Shown here piece by piece: positions 1-8,455 of a stretch of DNA of 64,000 bases. Source of the stretch: Holophagales bacterium (lineage in GTDB: Bacteria > Acidobacteriota > Thermoanaerobaculia > Multivoradales > Multivoraceae); assembly GCA_009837885.1 (NCBI GenBank), contig VXSP01000030.1, forward strand, positions 186,001-250,000. Reading direction: 5' to 3'. How positions within the stretch are numbered: the stretch's first letter is position 1; each line of letters opens with the position of its first letter. The notes under the pieces are model-generated. The model did no database searches. It had not been told where the DNA came from and saw nothing but the letters and a program-made list of their open reading frames with translations. The translations under genes and the position numbers were made by a program.

Positions 1-1
1 C

Positions 2-682
2 AGCAGCGACGCCGACTGCGCAACGGTGGTCGGCGTGGTCGAACCAGCAGTGAACTGGACTCTGCCTGAAGCGGACCCGGTCTACTACCTGCCCATCTCC
101 CAGGCGTCATCCGACCCGGCCCTGGCGGGATGGCCGAGCATCCAGCGCGCACTGATCGTCCGCACCGCCGGAAGCCCCGGGCGCGTCGAGGCGCCGGTGC
201 TTGCCGCCCTGGCCGAGCTGTTCCCGGAACTGCCGGGACACCACGTCCGGAACCTTTCCACACAGTCCGCCTCACGCATTCGCACCTGGCGAACCGGAAC
301 CCGCCTGTTCGCCGCCTCCGCGATGCTCGCGGTGTTGCTCGCCGGCATCGGGCTCTATGCCGTCATCGCGTTCGGCGTACGGCAGCGTGAGCACGAGTTC
401 GGCATCCGTCGCGCACTGGGCGCCCGGGCGTCCAACCTACTGCGGATGGTGCTCACGCGCGGCTTCTCGCTGGCGGCGGCCGGTGTCGCCGCCGGTACGC
501 TCGCGGCGCTATGGGCCGGCCGATTCGTCGAGCCCCTGCTATTCGACGGCCGGACTTCTCGCGACCCGCTCGCGTTCGCCGTCGCGGCAGTGGTGCTCCT
601 GGCGATCGCCGTGATGGCTTCGTACCTCCCAGCCCGCCGGGCCGCCCGCGCCGACCCGCGTCAGGCGCTGGGGGCGGAGTAG
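2..682 (+). CDS. MacB/FtsX-type ABC transporter permease, C-terminal part (truncated by window edge)
   Basis: The reading frame is open to the first base, so the 5' end lies outside the window. The visible 226 residues contain the end of a periplasmic domain, then three hydrophobic segments (around residues 105-125, 160-180 and 190-210 of the visible part). Between the first two lies the REHEFGIRRALGA loop typical of FtsX/MacB permeases, and the protein ends with the usual PARRAARADP tail. In Acidobacteriota such C-termini usually belong to about 800-residue duplicated orphan permeases (ADOP); whether this is one cannot be decided here. The substrate is unknown. The next gene is convergent and only 4 bases away. 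Confidence 0.85.
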   Translation, partial: SSDADCATVVGVVEPAVNWTLPEADPVYYLPISQASSDPALAGWPSIQRALIVRTAGSPGRVEAPVLAALAELFPELPGHHVRNLSTQSASRIRTWRTGTRLFAASAMLAVLLAGIGLYAVIAFGVRQREHEFGIRRALGARASNLLRMVLTRGFSLAAAGVAAGTLAALWAGRFVEPLLFDGRTSRDPLAFAVAAVVLLAIAVMASYLPARRAARADPRQALGAE

Positions 683-686
683 CCGG

Positions 687-1703
687 TCAGGGCAGATCAG
701 CCACCCACATCTTCGCCTGGGCGCCGCGGCCCGTCGCCGAGCCGCCGGCGGCGTAGAGCTTGCCGCCGAGGATCGCGGCGGCGGGCGACGACAGCGGCAT
801 CGGCAGCTTCCCCAGAAGTTCCCACTCGCTGCCGGGCTCGAGCACCAGGATGTCCGGATCGATCGACTTCGTGCCTCCAGCAGGCGTCGTGTGGCCGCCG
901 ACCATGACGATCCGGCCCTCGTGGACGAAGGTGCCGGCTTCGCCGTGGGAGTGGCCCTTCGGCAGGTCGGGGCCGCGGTTCCAGGAATCGGTTTCGGCGT
1001 CGTAGATGTCGACCCGAGGCTGGTCGAGCTGCTGACTGTCGTGGTTGTACTGGCCGCCGATCGCGTAGATGCGGTTGCCGATCGAAACGGCCGAGAACTG
1101 GTTGCGCGGGTCGGGCATCGGCGCCGCGTTCCGCCAGATCGCCGAGCCTCCGGCCCAGTCGTCCAGCTCGAGGACCCAGTGGTCGGCGGCGTCGGTGTCC
1201 CGGTCCGCCTTCAGGCCGCCGAAGTAGTGCAGCTTGCGGCCAACGAGCGCCAAACCGCCGCCGGCCCGCGGCTCGGGAAGCAGCGGCGCGGCAGTGTAGC
1301 GGTCCAGATCCAGGTCGTAGCTCCACACCTCGGCGATCGCGTGGCCCTTGTAGCCGTCCTTGAAACCGCCGGCGAACCAGACGGTGCGGCCATCGAGCAC
1401 CGCGTTCAGGTGCGAGACGGCGCTCGGCATGTCCTGCATCCGCGTCCAGCTTCCGTCCGACGGATCGAAGACGTCGACCCGCTTGCTCGACCGGACCGGT
1501 CCCTCGTAGCCGGCGAACACGTAGAACTTGCCGTCGACGACTGTCGTCGCGGCTTCCCACTTGCCGGCCGGCATGTCGGGGAGCTCCTGCCAGTCGAGGT
1601 CCTGCGCCGGGAGGTTCGCGGGGCCCACGGTAAGGGACGACACCGTCAGAACGACGACAGACACGGCTGATCCGAACTTCGGACACCTGGGACCCTTGTG
1701 CAT
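687..1703 (-). CDS. Secreted kelch-repeat beta-propeller protein
   Basis: 338 residues. An N-terminal hydrophobic stretch (about residues 12-32) ending near LPAQ looks like a signal peptide, so the protein is probably exported. The rest consists of about five to six kelch repeats, each with a Gly-Gly or Ala-Gly pair followed by spaced Tyr and Trp (for example FYVFAGYEG, IYAIGGQYN, LYAAGGSAT). This predicts a single beta-propeller used for ligand or glycan binding; no catalytic motif is visible. The ATG at 1703 was chosen because it directly precedes the signal peptide; a longer frame continues upstream but overlaps the CHAD gene. No clear Shine-Dalgarno sequence is seen. Confidence 0.8.
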   Translation of the reverse strand: MHKGPRCPKFGSAVSVVVLTVSSLTVGPANLPAQDLDWQELPDMPAGKWEAATTVVDGKFYVFAGYEGPVRSSKRVDVFDPSDGSWTRMQDMPSAVSHLNAVLDGRTVWFAGGFKDGYKGHAIAEVWSYDLDLDRYTAAPLLPEPRAGGGLALVGRKLHYFGGLKADRDTDAADHWVLELDDWAGGSAIWRNAAPMPDPRNQFSAVSIGNRIYAIGGQYNHDSQQLDQPRVDIYDAETDSWNRGPDLPKGHSHGEAGTFVHEGRIVMVGGHTTPAGGTKSIDPDILVLEPGSEWELLGKLPMPLSSPAAAILGGKLYAAGGSATGRGAQAKMWVADLP

Positions 1704-1735
1704 CGTGAACTGCCACACTGTATCGCCAGGGCAGA

Positions 1736-2662
1736 TCAGCCGTGGAGCTGACTGGCCAAAGCGGCGGCTTCGTCGAGGAGCGTCCGCATGCCGCCGCCTT
1801 CCAGCCAGTCGACTCTGAACAGGCGGTAGTTGACCTCCGTCCGAACCGCGTTGAGCCGGCACAACTCCACCACTCCGGGCTCCTCCGCGGACGATTCGCC
1901 GTCGGTCGACTTCCGAATCTCGTCGACCCAGCCAGTCAGCAGATCGTCGAGGACGTTCGCGTCGTTCAGTGTGCCCAGCACATCCTGGAGGCGCTTGCAG
2001 CGCTCGACCAGCGAGATCGCGACTTCGCTTTGGGCGCGTATCGGCTCCACTAGATAGCGGAGGCGCTTGCCGGCTATGCGCACCCTGTGCGGGCCCCGCT
2101 TCCGGTCGTCGCCAACGTCGTTGACGCGAGCCTCCAGCCGGTGAGCGACCCACTCCAGGCGCTGGGAAAGCACCTGGGAGTACGGCGGGCCAGCGCCTCC
2201 CGCCGACCGCCGGGCGGCCACGCGCGACTCGAAGCCGCCGGCCCACTCGGTGAACTCGCCGCACACTCCCCGGTCCTCGTCGCCTGATTGCGCTCCCAAC
2301 GCCGAACGAAGACGCGCCTCGACCCACTCACAGCCCGGCCGGTGCTCCGGTTCCAACTCGTCGACCTGTTGCTCCAGCCACTCGAGCGCTACTTCGGCAT
2401 CGCGACTGGCGCCGGTCCGTTTCTGGAACCCGGCGAGCGTCCACCGGTCCCGCTTCTTCACCGTGCCATGCAGCAGTCCCTTCCAGGCGCTCAAGGTGCT
2501 CCGCAGCCGCCGGATCGAGACCCTGAAGTCGTGGAGACCCTCGGCGTCTTCCGAATCGAGGGTGCGCGGCGCGGCCTCACGCGCTTGCGAGAGAAGATCG
2601 AGCGCGATCAGGCGGACCGCCTCCCCAGCGTCCCGCCCCAGCAGATCGGCCGGAAGAGGCAT
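1736..2662 (-). CDS. CHAD domain protein
   Basis: About 308 residues forming two helical halves, each with the basic His/Arg signature of CHAD domains: HDFRVSIRRLRSTL near the N-terminus and HRVRIAGKRLRYLVE in the second half. CHAD domains are known to bind polyphosphate through such basic surfaces, so a role in polyphosphate binding or localisation is likely. No CYTH domain is attached, unlike many relatives. The ATG at 2662 gives a clean start; an alternative ATG at 2686 would overlap the divergent tryptophanase start codon. The gene ends 32 bases before the kelch gene and may be cotranscribed with it. Confidence 0.85.
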   Translation of the reverse strand: MPLPADLLGRDAGEAVRLIALDLLSQAREAAPRTLDSEDAEGLHDFRVSIRRLRSTLSAWKGLLHGTVKKRDRWTLAGFQKRTGASRDAEVALEWLEQQVDELEPEHRPGCEWVEARLRSALGAQSGDEDRGVCGEFTEWAGGFESRVAARRSAGGAGPPYSQVLSQRLEWVAHRLEARVNDVGDDRKRGPHRVRIAGKRLRYLVEPIRAQSEVAISLVERCKRLQDVLGTLNDANVLDDLLTGWVDEIRKSTDGESSAEEPGVVELCRLNAVRTEVNYRLFRVDWLEGGGMRTLLDEAAALASQLHG

Positions 2663-2684
2663 TCCGTCAGTATAGGAAGGCGCC

Positions 2685-4034
2685 ATGAAGACGATCATCG
2701 AACCCTTCCGGATCAAGGCGGTCGAGCCGATCCGCCTCGCCAGCCCCGAGCAACGGGAAGAGGTTCTTCGCGACGCCGGCTTCAACCTCTTCAAGGTCGC
2801 GGCGGAGCACGTGCTGATCGACCTCCTGACGGACAGCGGCACCGGCGCCATGAGCGCGCAGCAGTGGGCCGCGGTCATGCGCGCCGACGAGAGCTACGCC
2901 GGCTCGACGAGCTTCCTCCGCCTGCGCGAGACCGTCGAGGAGATCATGGGCTTCGAGCGGATGCTGCCGACCCACCAGGGGAGAGCCAGCGAGCGGATCC
3001 TCTTCGACCTGATTGGCGGCGACGGCAAGATCGTGCCGAACAACGCCCACTTCGACACCACCCGGGCGAACATCGAACACAGCGGCGCCCAGGCGGTCGA
3101 CCTCGGCATTCCCGAGGCGACCGATCCAACGAACCGTCACCCGTTCAAGGGCAATCTCGATCTGGATCGGCTGGAGTCGCTGCTCGCCGCCGAGAGTTCG
3201 CGCGTACCCGTCGTCATGTGCACGGTGACGAGCAACACGAGCGGCGGTCAGCCCGTGAGCCTGGAGAACCTCCGCGCGACGCGGGACCTTTGCCGCCGGC
3301 ACGGCGTGCCCCTGTTCCTGGATGCCTGCCGGTTCGCGGAGAACGCCTGGTTCATCAAGGAGCGGGAAGCCGGCCAGCAGGAGCGGTCCGCAAGGGACAT
3401 CGCGCGCGAGATGTTCGACCTCGCCGACGGCGCCACGATCAGCGCCAAGAAGGACGGGATCGTCAACATCGGGGGCCTCCTGCTCCTGCGCGACGAAGAG
3501 CTGTTCCGCCGCGCCAGCGACCTGACGATCCTCACCGAGGGATACGTCACCTACGGGGGGCTCGCCGGCCGCGATCTCGAGGCGATGGCGCAGGGCTTCC
3601 GGGAAGTGCTCGACGAGGACTACCTCCGCTACCGGATCCGCAGCACGACGTACGTCGGCGAGAAGCTGCTGGAGGCCGGCATCCAGATCGTCGAGCCGCC
3701 GGGAGGCCACGCGATCTACATCGACGCCTGCCGGTTCTGCCGGCACCTGTCCCGCGAGCAGCTCCCCGGGCAGGCGCTCGTGGTCGCCCTCTACCGGCAT
3801 GCCGCCATCCGCACCTGCGAGGTGGGGACCGTCATGTTCGGCGCCCGGCAGCAGCCGGCGCTCGACCTGGTCCGGCTGGCCGTGCCGCGGCGCGTCTACA
3901 CGCAGTCCCACATGGACTACGTCGTGGAGGCGCTGGTGGAGCTGTACGCCGAGCGCGAGCGGATTCGGGGGCTGCGGATCGTGGACGCGCCGGCAGCGCT
4001 GCCGCATTTCAGTGCGCGCTTCGAGGAGATGTAG
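2685..4034 (+). CDS. tnaA: Tryptophanase (beta-eliminating lyase family)
   Basis: 449 residues, close to the usual length. PLP-dependent beta-elimination of tryptophan to indole, pyruvate and ammonia is the family reaction; tyrosine phenol-lyase is the close alternative. The PLP lysine lies in SAKKDG (K256), and DACRFAENAWFI, GGQPVS and TYGGLAGRD are family blocks. Two positions separating the two activities point to tryptophanase: FDTT with Asp at 124 (Thr in tyrosine phenol-lyase) and CEVG with Val at 380 (Arg in tyrosine phenol-lyase). These assignments are from memory of the family. The start codon overlaps the longest possible start of the divergent CHAD gene. It is followed by a REP-like hairpin. 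Confidence 0.88.
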   Translation: MKTIIEPFRIKAVEPIRLASPEQREEVLRDAGFNLFKVAAEHVLIDLLTDSGTGAMSAQQWAAVMRADESYAGSTSFLRLRETVEEIMGFERMLPTHQGRASERILFDLIGGDGKIVPNNAHFDTTRANIEHSGAQAVDLGIPEATDPTNRHPFKGNLDLDRLESLLAAESSRVPVVMCTVTSNTSGGQPVSLENLRATRDLCRRHGVPLFLDACRFAENAWFIKEREAGQQERSARDIAREMFDLADGATISAKKDGIVNIGGLLLLRDEELFRRASDLTILTEGYVTYGGLAGRDLEAMAQGFREVLDEDYLRYRIRSTTYVGEKLLEAGIQIVEPPGGHAIYIDACRFCRHLSREQLPGQALVVALYRHAAIRTCEVGTVMFGARQQPALDLVRLAVPRRVYTQSHMDYVVEALVELYAERERIRGLRIVDAPAALPHFSARFEEM

Positions 4035-4070
4035 CTCTTCGTGCTCGCCGCTCCGCGGCATCGCGCTTCA

Positions 4071-4103
4071 TGCCGGCGAGGACGCCGGCGCACCCAGTGT
4101 GGG
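4071..4103. repeat. REP-like GC-rich repeat, copy A
   Basis: Two GCCGGC blocks (4072-4077 and 4084-4089) separated by 6 bases, followed by GCACCCAGTGTGGG. The blocks can pair as a hairpin. It lies between convergent genes (tryptophanase and symporter), a typical place for a bidirectional terminator or REP element. The same core recurs on the opposite strand at 11994-12024 and in altered form elsewhere in the window. Confidence 0.6.
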
Positions 4104-4112
4104 AATGCGCAA

Positions 4113-5873
4113 TCAACCGGTCGTGCGGGGCAGGATGCGGAACAAGCCGTACCCCGCGGCCAAGGCCGCGATGCCGAGGGCGGCCGCGGCACCGAAACGC
4201 CCGTAGAGCGCCATGCCGGTCCCGAACAGGGTCGCATACACGGCGGCGCAGCCGAGCATCCAGGCAAGCAGCGCCGCGGTGGCGCTACCTGGCGTATCCA
4301 CCCCTGTCTCGACGACCGTCCGCCAGCCCCGCGCGAACGGGCGCACGCGGTCGTAGAACGACTGCAGAACCACCGTCTCCGTCGGCCGGGTGGCCATCGT
4401 GACGCCGAACCAGACAGTCGTGGTGAGCCCGACGCCGAGCAGGAGCTGGGCCGCCGTCGAGGGCAGCACGAACCCCACTCCCTCATGGACGAACTGGAAC
4501 CAGACGGCAACCCCGAACGAGATGACCATCGCCGATATCTCGGACCACGCGTTGATCCGCCACCAGAACCAGCGCAGCAGGAAGATCAGCCCGGTGCCGG
4601 CACCGATCTGGAGCAGGATCTGGAACGCCTGCATCGCGTTCTCGAGCCACAGCGCGACCACCGCCGCCAGCGCCACCAGGGCGATCGTCGACAGCCGGGC
4701 GACCAGAACGTAGTGCGACTCGCCGCGGCCCGGCCGGACGAAGCGCCGGTACACGTCGTCGACGATGTAGGAGGCGCCCCAGTTGAGATGGGTCGAGATC
4801 GTCGACATCAGAGCCGCCGCCAGCGACGCGACGACCAGGCCGAGCAGGCCGTGCGGCAGGAACACGAGCATCGCCGGGTAGGCGAGGTCGTGCCGGATGA
4901 TCGACGGATCCAGATGCGGGAACGCCTCGGCGATCGAGTCCAGGGTCGGATAGACGACCAGCGAGGCCAGCGCGACCAGGATCCACGGCCATGGCCGCAG
5001 CGCATAGTGGGCGATGTTGAACCACAGGGTCGCGCCCATCGAGTCCCGCTCGCTACGCGCGGCGAGCATGCGCTGGGCCGCGTAGCCGCCGCCGCCCGGT
5101 TCGGCGCCCGGATACCAGGTGGACCACCACTGGACGGCGATCGGAATCAGGAAGACGGTGGCGGCCGTCTCCCAGTCCGCGAAGTCGGGCAGCAGGGCGA
5201 GGCGGGCGGCGATGTCGGGGTTTGAGACGAGTCCCGAGAGGCCGCCGACGGCCGGGTGCGCCAGCGCGTACCAAGCGGCGGCGACGGAGCCGACCATCGC
5301 GATGACGAACAGCATGAGATCGGTGACGACGACACCCCACAGGCCGGAAGTCGCGGAGTACACGGCGGTCACCGCCGCCGCGACGAGCACCGTCGTGTAC
5401 TTGTCGGCCCCCAGCAGCACGCCGCCGATCTTGATCCCGGCCAGCAGTACCGCGGCCATGATCATCACGTTGAAGAACACGCCGAGGTAGACGGCCCGGA
5501 AACCTCGCAGGAACACCGCCGCCCGCCCCGAGTACCGGAGTTCGTAGAAGCCGATGTCGGTGAACACGCCCGAGCGTCGCCACAGCTTCGCGTAGAAGAA
5601 CGTCGTGCACATGCCGGTGATCAGGAACGCCCACCACATCCAGTTGCCGGAGACGCCGCCGTTCCGGACCAGGTCCGTCACCAGGTTCGGCGTGTCGGTC
5701 GAGAACGTCGTAGCGACCATCGACGTGCCGAGCAGCCACCACGGCAGGTTCCGCCCGGCGAGAAAGAACTGCCCAGTGCCGGCGCCGGCGCGCCGGGCGA
5801 AAACGAGGCCGACGGCGAGGGCGAGCGCGCCGTAGGCGGCGAGGACGGTCCAGTCGAGACCGTTCAGATGCAT
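4113..5873 (-). CDS. Sodium/solute symporter (SSS) family protein
   Basis: 586 residues with about 13-14 hydrophobic segments. The N-terminal part reads FFLAGRNLPWW followed by STDTPNLVTD, matching the sodium-site region of the SSS/SLC5 family. The middle contains GGGGYAAQRMLAA and the later LMSTISTHLNWGASY typical of sodium/glucose-like members. It should import a sugar, amino acid or organic acid with sodium in the cytoplasmic membrane; the substrate cannot be told. The ATG at 5873 starts just ahead of the first membrane segment; the upstream extension in frame is low-complexity and contains the inverted repeat. The nucleotidyltransferase and dehydratase-like genes lie upstream on the same strand. 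Confidence 0.88.
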   Translation of the reverse strand: MHLNGLDWTVLAAYGALALAVGLVFARRAGAGTGQFFLAGRNLPWWLLGTSMVATTFSTDTPNLVTDLVRNGGVSGNWMWWAFLITGMCTTFFYAKLWRRSGVFTDIGFYELRYSGRAAVFLRGFRAVYLGVFFNVMIMAAVLLAGIKIGGVLLGADKYTTVLVAAAVTAVYSATSGLWGVVVTDLMLFVIAMVGSVAAAWYALAHPAVGGLSGLVSNPDIAARLALLPDFADWETAATVFLIPIAVQWWSTWYPGAEPGGGGYAAQRMLAARSERDSMGATLWFNIAHYALRPWPWILVALASLVVYPTLDSIAEAFPHLDPSIIRHDLAYPAMLVFLPHGLLGLVVASLAAALMSTISTHLNWGASYIVDDVYRRFVRPGRGESHYVLVARLSTIALVALAAVVALWLENAMQAFQILLQIGAGTGLIFLLRWFWWRINAWSEISAMVISFGVAVWFQFVHEGVGFVLPSTAAQLLLGVGLTTTVWFGVTMATRPTETVVLQSFYDRVRPFARGWRTVVETGVDTPGSATAALLAWMLGCAAVYATLFGTGMALYGRFGAAAALGIAALAAGYGLFRILPRTTG

Positions 5874-5938
5874 GGCTGGGGCGGCGACGGCAACGGCGAC
5901 GAGCGCCGCGACGGCGACCACGACGACGGACGCACCCG

Positions 5939-6111
5939 CCTGTCGCGGGTCGGGGGAGAGGGTCCCAGGGGCCGCTCGCACTTTCCTGGTGGATGAGGGG
6001 TGGGTGCTCGCTGCGGTCGGCTGCGCTCCGGTTGGGCGTCGTTGGATGGGAGGTCGTCGGGAGTCGCTTGCCGACAGCCCCCTGGGACCCTCTCCCCCGA
6101 CCCACGACAGG
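5939..6111. repeat. Long inverted repeat with 33-base arms between two minus-strand genes
   Basis: The left arm (5939-5971) and right arm (6079-6111) are reverse complements at 32 of 33 positions; the single mismatch is at 5946. The 107-base loop has no convincing gene. It fills most of the 265-base gap between the symporter and the nucleotidyltransferase, so the transcript would fold into a very stable stem. It could be a non-autonomous mobile element, a processing or attenuation site, or a terminator; no duplicated target site is obvious. Confidence 0.7.
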
Positions 6112-6138
6112 CTGGAGGTCGGTGCCGACCGGGACCTC

Positions 6139-7089
6139 TCACGCCGGTCTTCGGGAAGCGCGGCCGGCGAACCACTCGCCCAGATTGGCTGGATAGTTGC
6201 CCACGTCCACGCACTGCTGCAGCGTCGAAGCGACGGGGGGCAGGTCGCCGGGGTATGTGAGGCCAGCCGTGCTCCGGGACATCGGCAGGAGCCTGACATG
6301 GGCGGACCCAGCATTGATCAGGTGGCCGACCGTCTCGCTGAGCAGGAACTCGTCTTGGAGCGAATCGTCGAGGCCCTCGTAGAAGTCGGTGAACGCCGCT
6401 TCGAGCAGTCCGAAGATTGAGGGCCGAAAACCCCACAGGTTCATCGAGCAGGGGCAGTCGGGGGCCAGCGATCGAGCTTCGCCGTTGCCGTCGCGGCCGG
6501 CGAGGCCGGAGTCGGTCTCCCGCACGTCATAGACCTCGTCGATCCCTTCCAGGGTCGAGTCCGGGCCTGCAGTGAGGATCCCCCGGTTGACGCCGCTGGT
6601 CCTGGAGACGCCGGTGCGGTGGAGTTCGTAGGCGGCGAGGAAGTGCGAGTCGTGGCCAGCGTCCAGCAGCTCACCGACCCGGCGGCCGAACGACTCGACC
6701 GCCCTCGGGCCGTAGAAGTCATCCGCATTGACGACCAGGAATGGCTCCTCGATCTTCTTCCGCAACGCGAGGACGGCGTGGCCGGTCCCCCATGGCTTGG
6801 CTCTCCCCGCCGGCGGCGCCGCGTCGTTCGGCAGGTCGTCGAGGCTCTGGATCACCGAGTCGACGGGAACCGCCCCGCCGGCCCGTCCGGCCGCCCGGCT
6901 CATGAGCTGGTCGTTCCAGTCCGCCGACGTGACGAACACGACCTTCCCGCAGCCGGCGCGGACCGCGTCGCAGATCGCGTACTCGAACAGCACCTCGCCG
7001 CCCGGGCCAACCGGCTCGAGCGTCTTCGGTCGGCCGAACCTCGCCGAACGGCCGGCGGCGAGAATCGCCAGCGTCAGACCGCTGCTCAA
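6139..7089 (-). CDS. Nucleotidyltransferase (NTP-transferase fold)
   Basis: 316 residues. The N-terminus carries the nucleotide-binding signature LAILAAGRSARFG-RPKTL, and residues around 110-130 hold FLVVNADDFYG, where the Asp pair would bind metal. These are features of sugar-phosphate or related nucleotidyltransferases; the sugar is unknown. No ATG fits. A TTG at 7089 is chosen because it overlaps the stop of the upstream enolase-family gene (TTGA), implying translational coupling. The C-terminal part ends in NYPANLGEWF. The co-operonic enolase-like enzyme suggests the two act on the same sugar acid, but this is inference. Confidence 0.75.
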   Translation of the reverse strand: MSSGLTLAILAAGRSARFGRPKTLEPVGPGGEVLFEYAICDAVRAGCGKVVFVTSADWNDQLMSRAAGRAGGAVPVDSVIQSLDDLPNDAAPPAGRAKPWGTGHAVLALRKKIEEPFLVVNADDFYGPRAVESFGRRVGELLDAGHDSHFLAAYELHRTGVSRTSGVNRGILTAGPDSTLEGIDEVYDVRETDSGLAGRDGNGEARSLAPDCPCSMNLWGFRPSIFGLLEAAFTDFYEGLDDSLQDEFLLSETVGHLINAGSAHVRLLPMSRSTAGLTYPGDLPPVASTLQQCVDVGNYPANLGEWFAGRASRRPA

Positions 7090-8333
7090 GCGGCTCGATG
7101 CCTCTCGACGACCGCCATGTCGAGCTCCACGCCCAGACCCGGCCCCGTCGGCGGTTCGATGAAGCCGTTCTCGAACTTGATCGGCTCGACGAAGATGTCG
7201 CTGTGCAGGTCGTTCGTGTTGAACTCCTGGATCAGGAAGTTCGGCGAACAGGTGTCGAGCTGTATCGCCGCCGACGCCGCGACCGGGCCGCAGTACATGT
7301 GCGGCGCGATCATCGCGTAGCGGGTCTCGGCCATGCCGGCGATCTTCTTCGCCACCAGGAGGCCGCCGCACTGGCCGACGTCGAGCTGGATGATCTGCGC
7401 CGCCTGCTTCTCCAGCACTTCCGCGAACTCGAACATGTTGACCAGCCGCTCCCCAGTCGCGATGGGGATGCTGGTGTGGGCCGCCACCCGGGCCATCTCG
7501 TCGACGTTCTCGGGCGGCACCGGCTCCTCGAAGAAGAACGGGTCGAACTCCTCCAGGATGTCGGCGACCCGCAGAGCCACCGCGGTCGAGAACTGGCCGT
7601 GGGTGCCGATGCCGATCTCCAGTTCGTCGCCCACCGCGTCGCGCATGGCGCGGAAGATCGTCGCCACGTGGCGGATCGTCTTCAACGAGTAATCGCGCGG
7701 CGGGCCGGTGATGGGCGAGAACGGGTCGAGCTTGCAGCAGGTGATGCCGCGGTCGACCAGTTCCCGCGCCCGCTCGCCTGCGAGGGACGGGTTCTCCCAG
7801 ATGCCGGAACTGTTCAGGTACGCGTAGGCGCGGAGCTTGTCGTGGTACCTGCCGCCGAGGAGGTTGTAGACCGGCTGGTTCGTCGCCTTGCCGATCAGGT
7901 CCCAACACGCCATCTCGATCGCGGAGAACGCCGGCACGCCGTACAGCCCGGGGTGGCTGTAGTCGTGGAGAGTCGTCTTCATCCGCTGCCAGATCTTCTC
8001 CACGTCGAAGGGGCTCTGGCCGACCACGAAGCGGTCGAAGAGATCGCTCAGCAGCTCGATCTGCGGCTTCAGGTTCGTCGCGCCCCCGGACACGCGCTCA
8101 CCGAGACCGACCAGGCCCTCGTCCGTCCTGAGCTGGATGAACAGCCACTTGCGGTGCCCGATCGGCGGGTCGATGTTGTCGATCAGGATCGTCTCGAGCT
8201 CGGTGATCTTCATGGTCGACGCCTCGGAGTGTTGAGCCAGCGCCGCAGCCGCCTGGCGCGCCGCGGTCAGGCCGGCTGTCATGCCGGCCGCCGCGATTCC
8301 CGCGCTGGAAAGGAAGCCGCGTCTCGTGATCAT
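7086..8333 (-). CDS. Enolase-superfamily enzyme (mandelate racemase/sugar-acid dehydratase group) with Tat-like signal
   Basis: 415 residues. The N-terminus (TRRGFLSSAG followed by a hydrophobic Ala-rich stretch) is a twin-arginine export signal, unusual for this mostly cytoplasmic family. The capping domain is followed by a barrel with KLDPFSP, FFFEEPVPPEN, ATGERL and the late APHMYCGP block. Two expected metal ligands (Glu in EEP and Glu in GER) are visible, but the first ligand strand reads IGIGTHGQ, where many dehydratases have an Asp two residues before the His. Acid-sugar dehydration is the likeliest chemistry. It shares a 4-base overlap with the nucleotidyltransferase. The ATG at 8333 was chosen because it begins the Tat signal. 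Confidence 0.8.
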   Translation of the reverse strand: MITRRGFLSSAGIAAAGMTAGLTAARQAAAALAQHSEASTMKITELETILIDNIDPPIGHRKWLFIQLRTDEGLVGLGERVSGGATNLKPQIELLSDLFDRFVVGQSPFDVEKIWQRMKTTLHDYSHPGLYGVPAFSAIEMACWDLIGKATNQPVYNLLGGRYHDKLRAYAYLNSSGIWENPSLAGERARELVDRGITCCKLDPFSPITGPPRDYSLKTIRHVATIFRAMRDAVGDELEIGIGTHGQFSTAVALRVADILEEFDPFFFEEPVPPENVDEMARVAAHTSIPIATGERLVNMFEFAEVLEKQAAQIIQLDVGQCGGLLVAKKIAGMAETRYAMIAPHMYCGPVAASAAIQLDTCSPNFLIQEFNTNDLHSDIFVEPIKFENGFIEPPTGPGLGVELDMAVVERHRAA

Positions 8334-8455
8334 TACAGGCGGTCCGACTCTACGCGCAGCACCGGTCTCTCCGTGCAGACGGTCCCCGGCTTGCGCCAGC
8401 CGGCTCGGGGCAGGCACACTCACGGTTTCACTCGAACAGCTCAAGGACGGAAGGA

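Noticed and set aside
687..1741. 15-base direct repeat CAGGGCAGATCAGCC at 688-702 and 1727-1741
   Set aside because: Found at the ends of the kelch and CHAD genes; too short and isolated to claim a duplication or regulatory role.
2288..4402. 704-codon open frame on the plus strand
   Set aside because: Overlaps the tryptophanase in another frame and the CHAD gene antisense; its translation is Arg/Pro-rich low-complexity sequence typical of a shadow frame in high-GC DNA.
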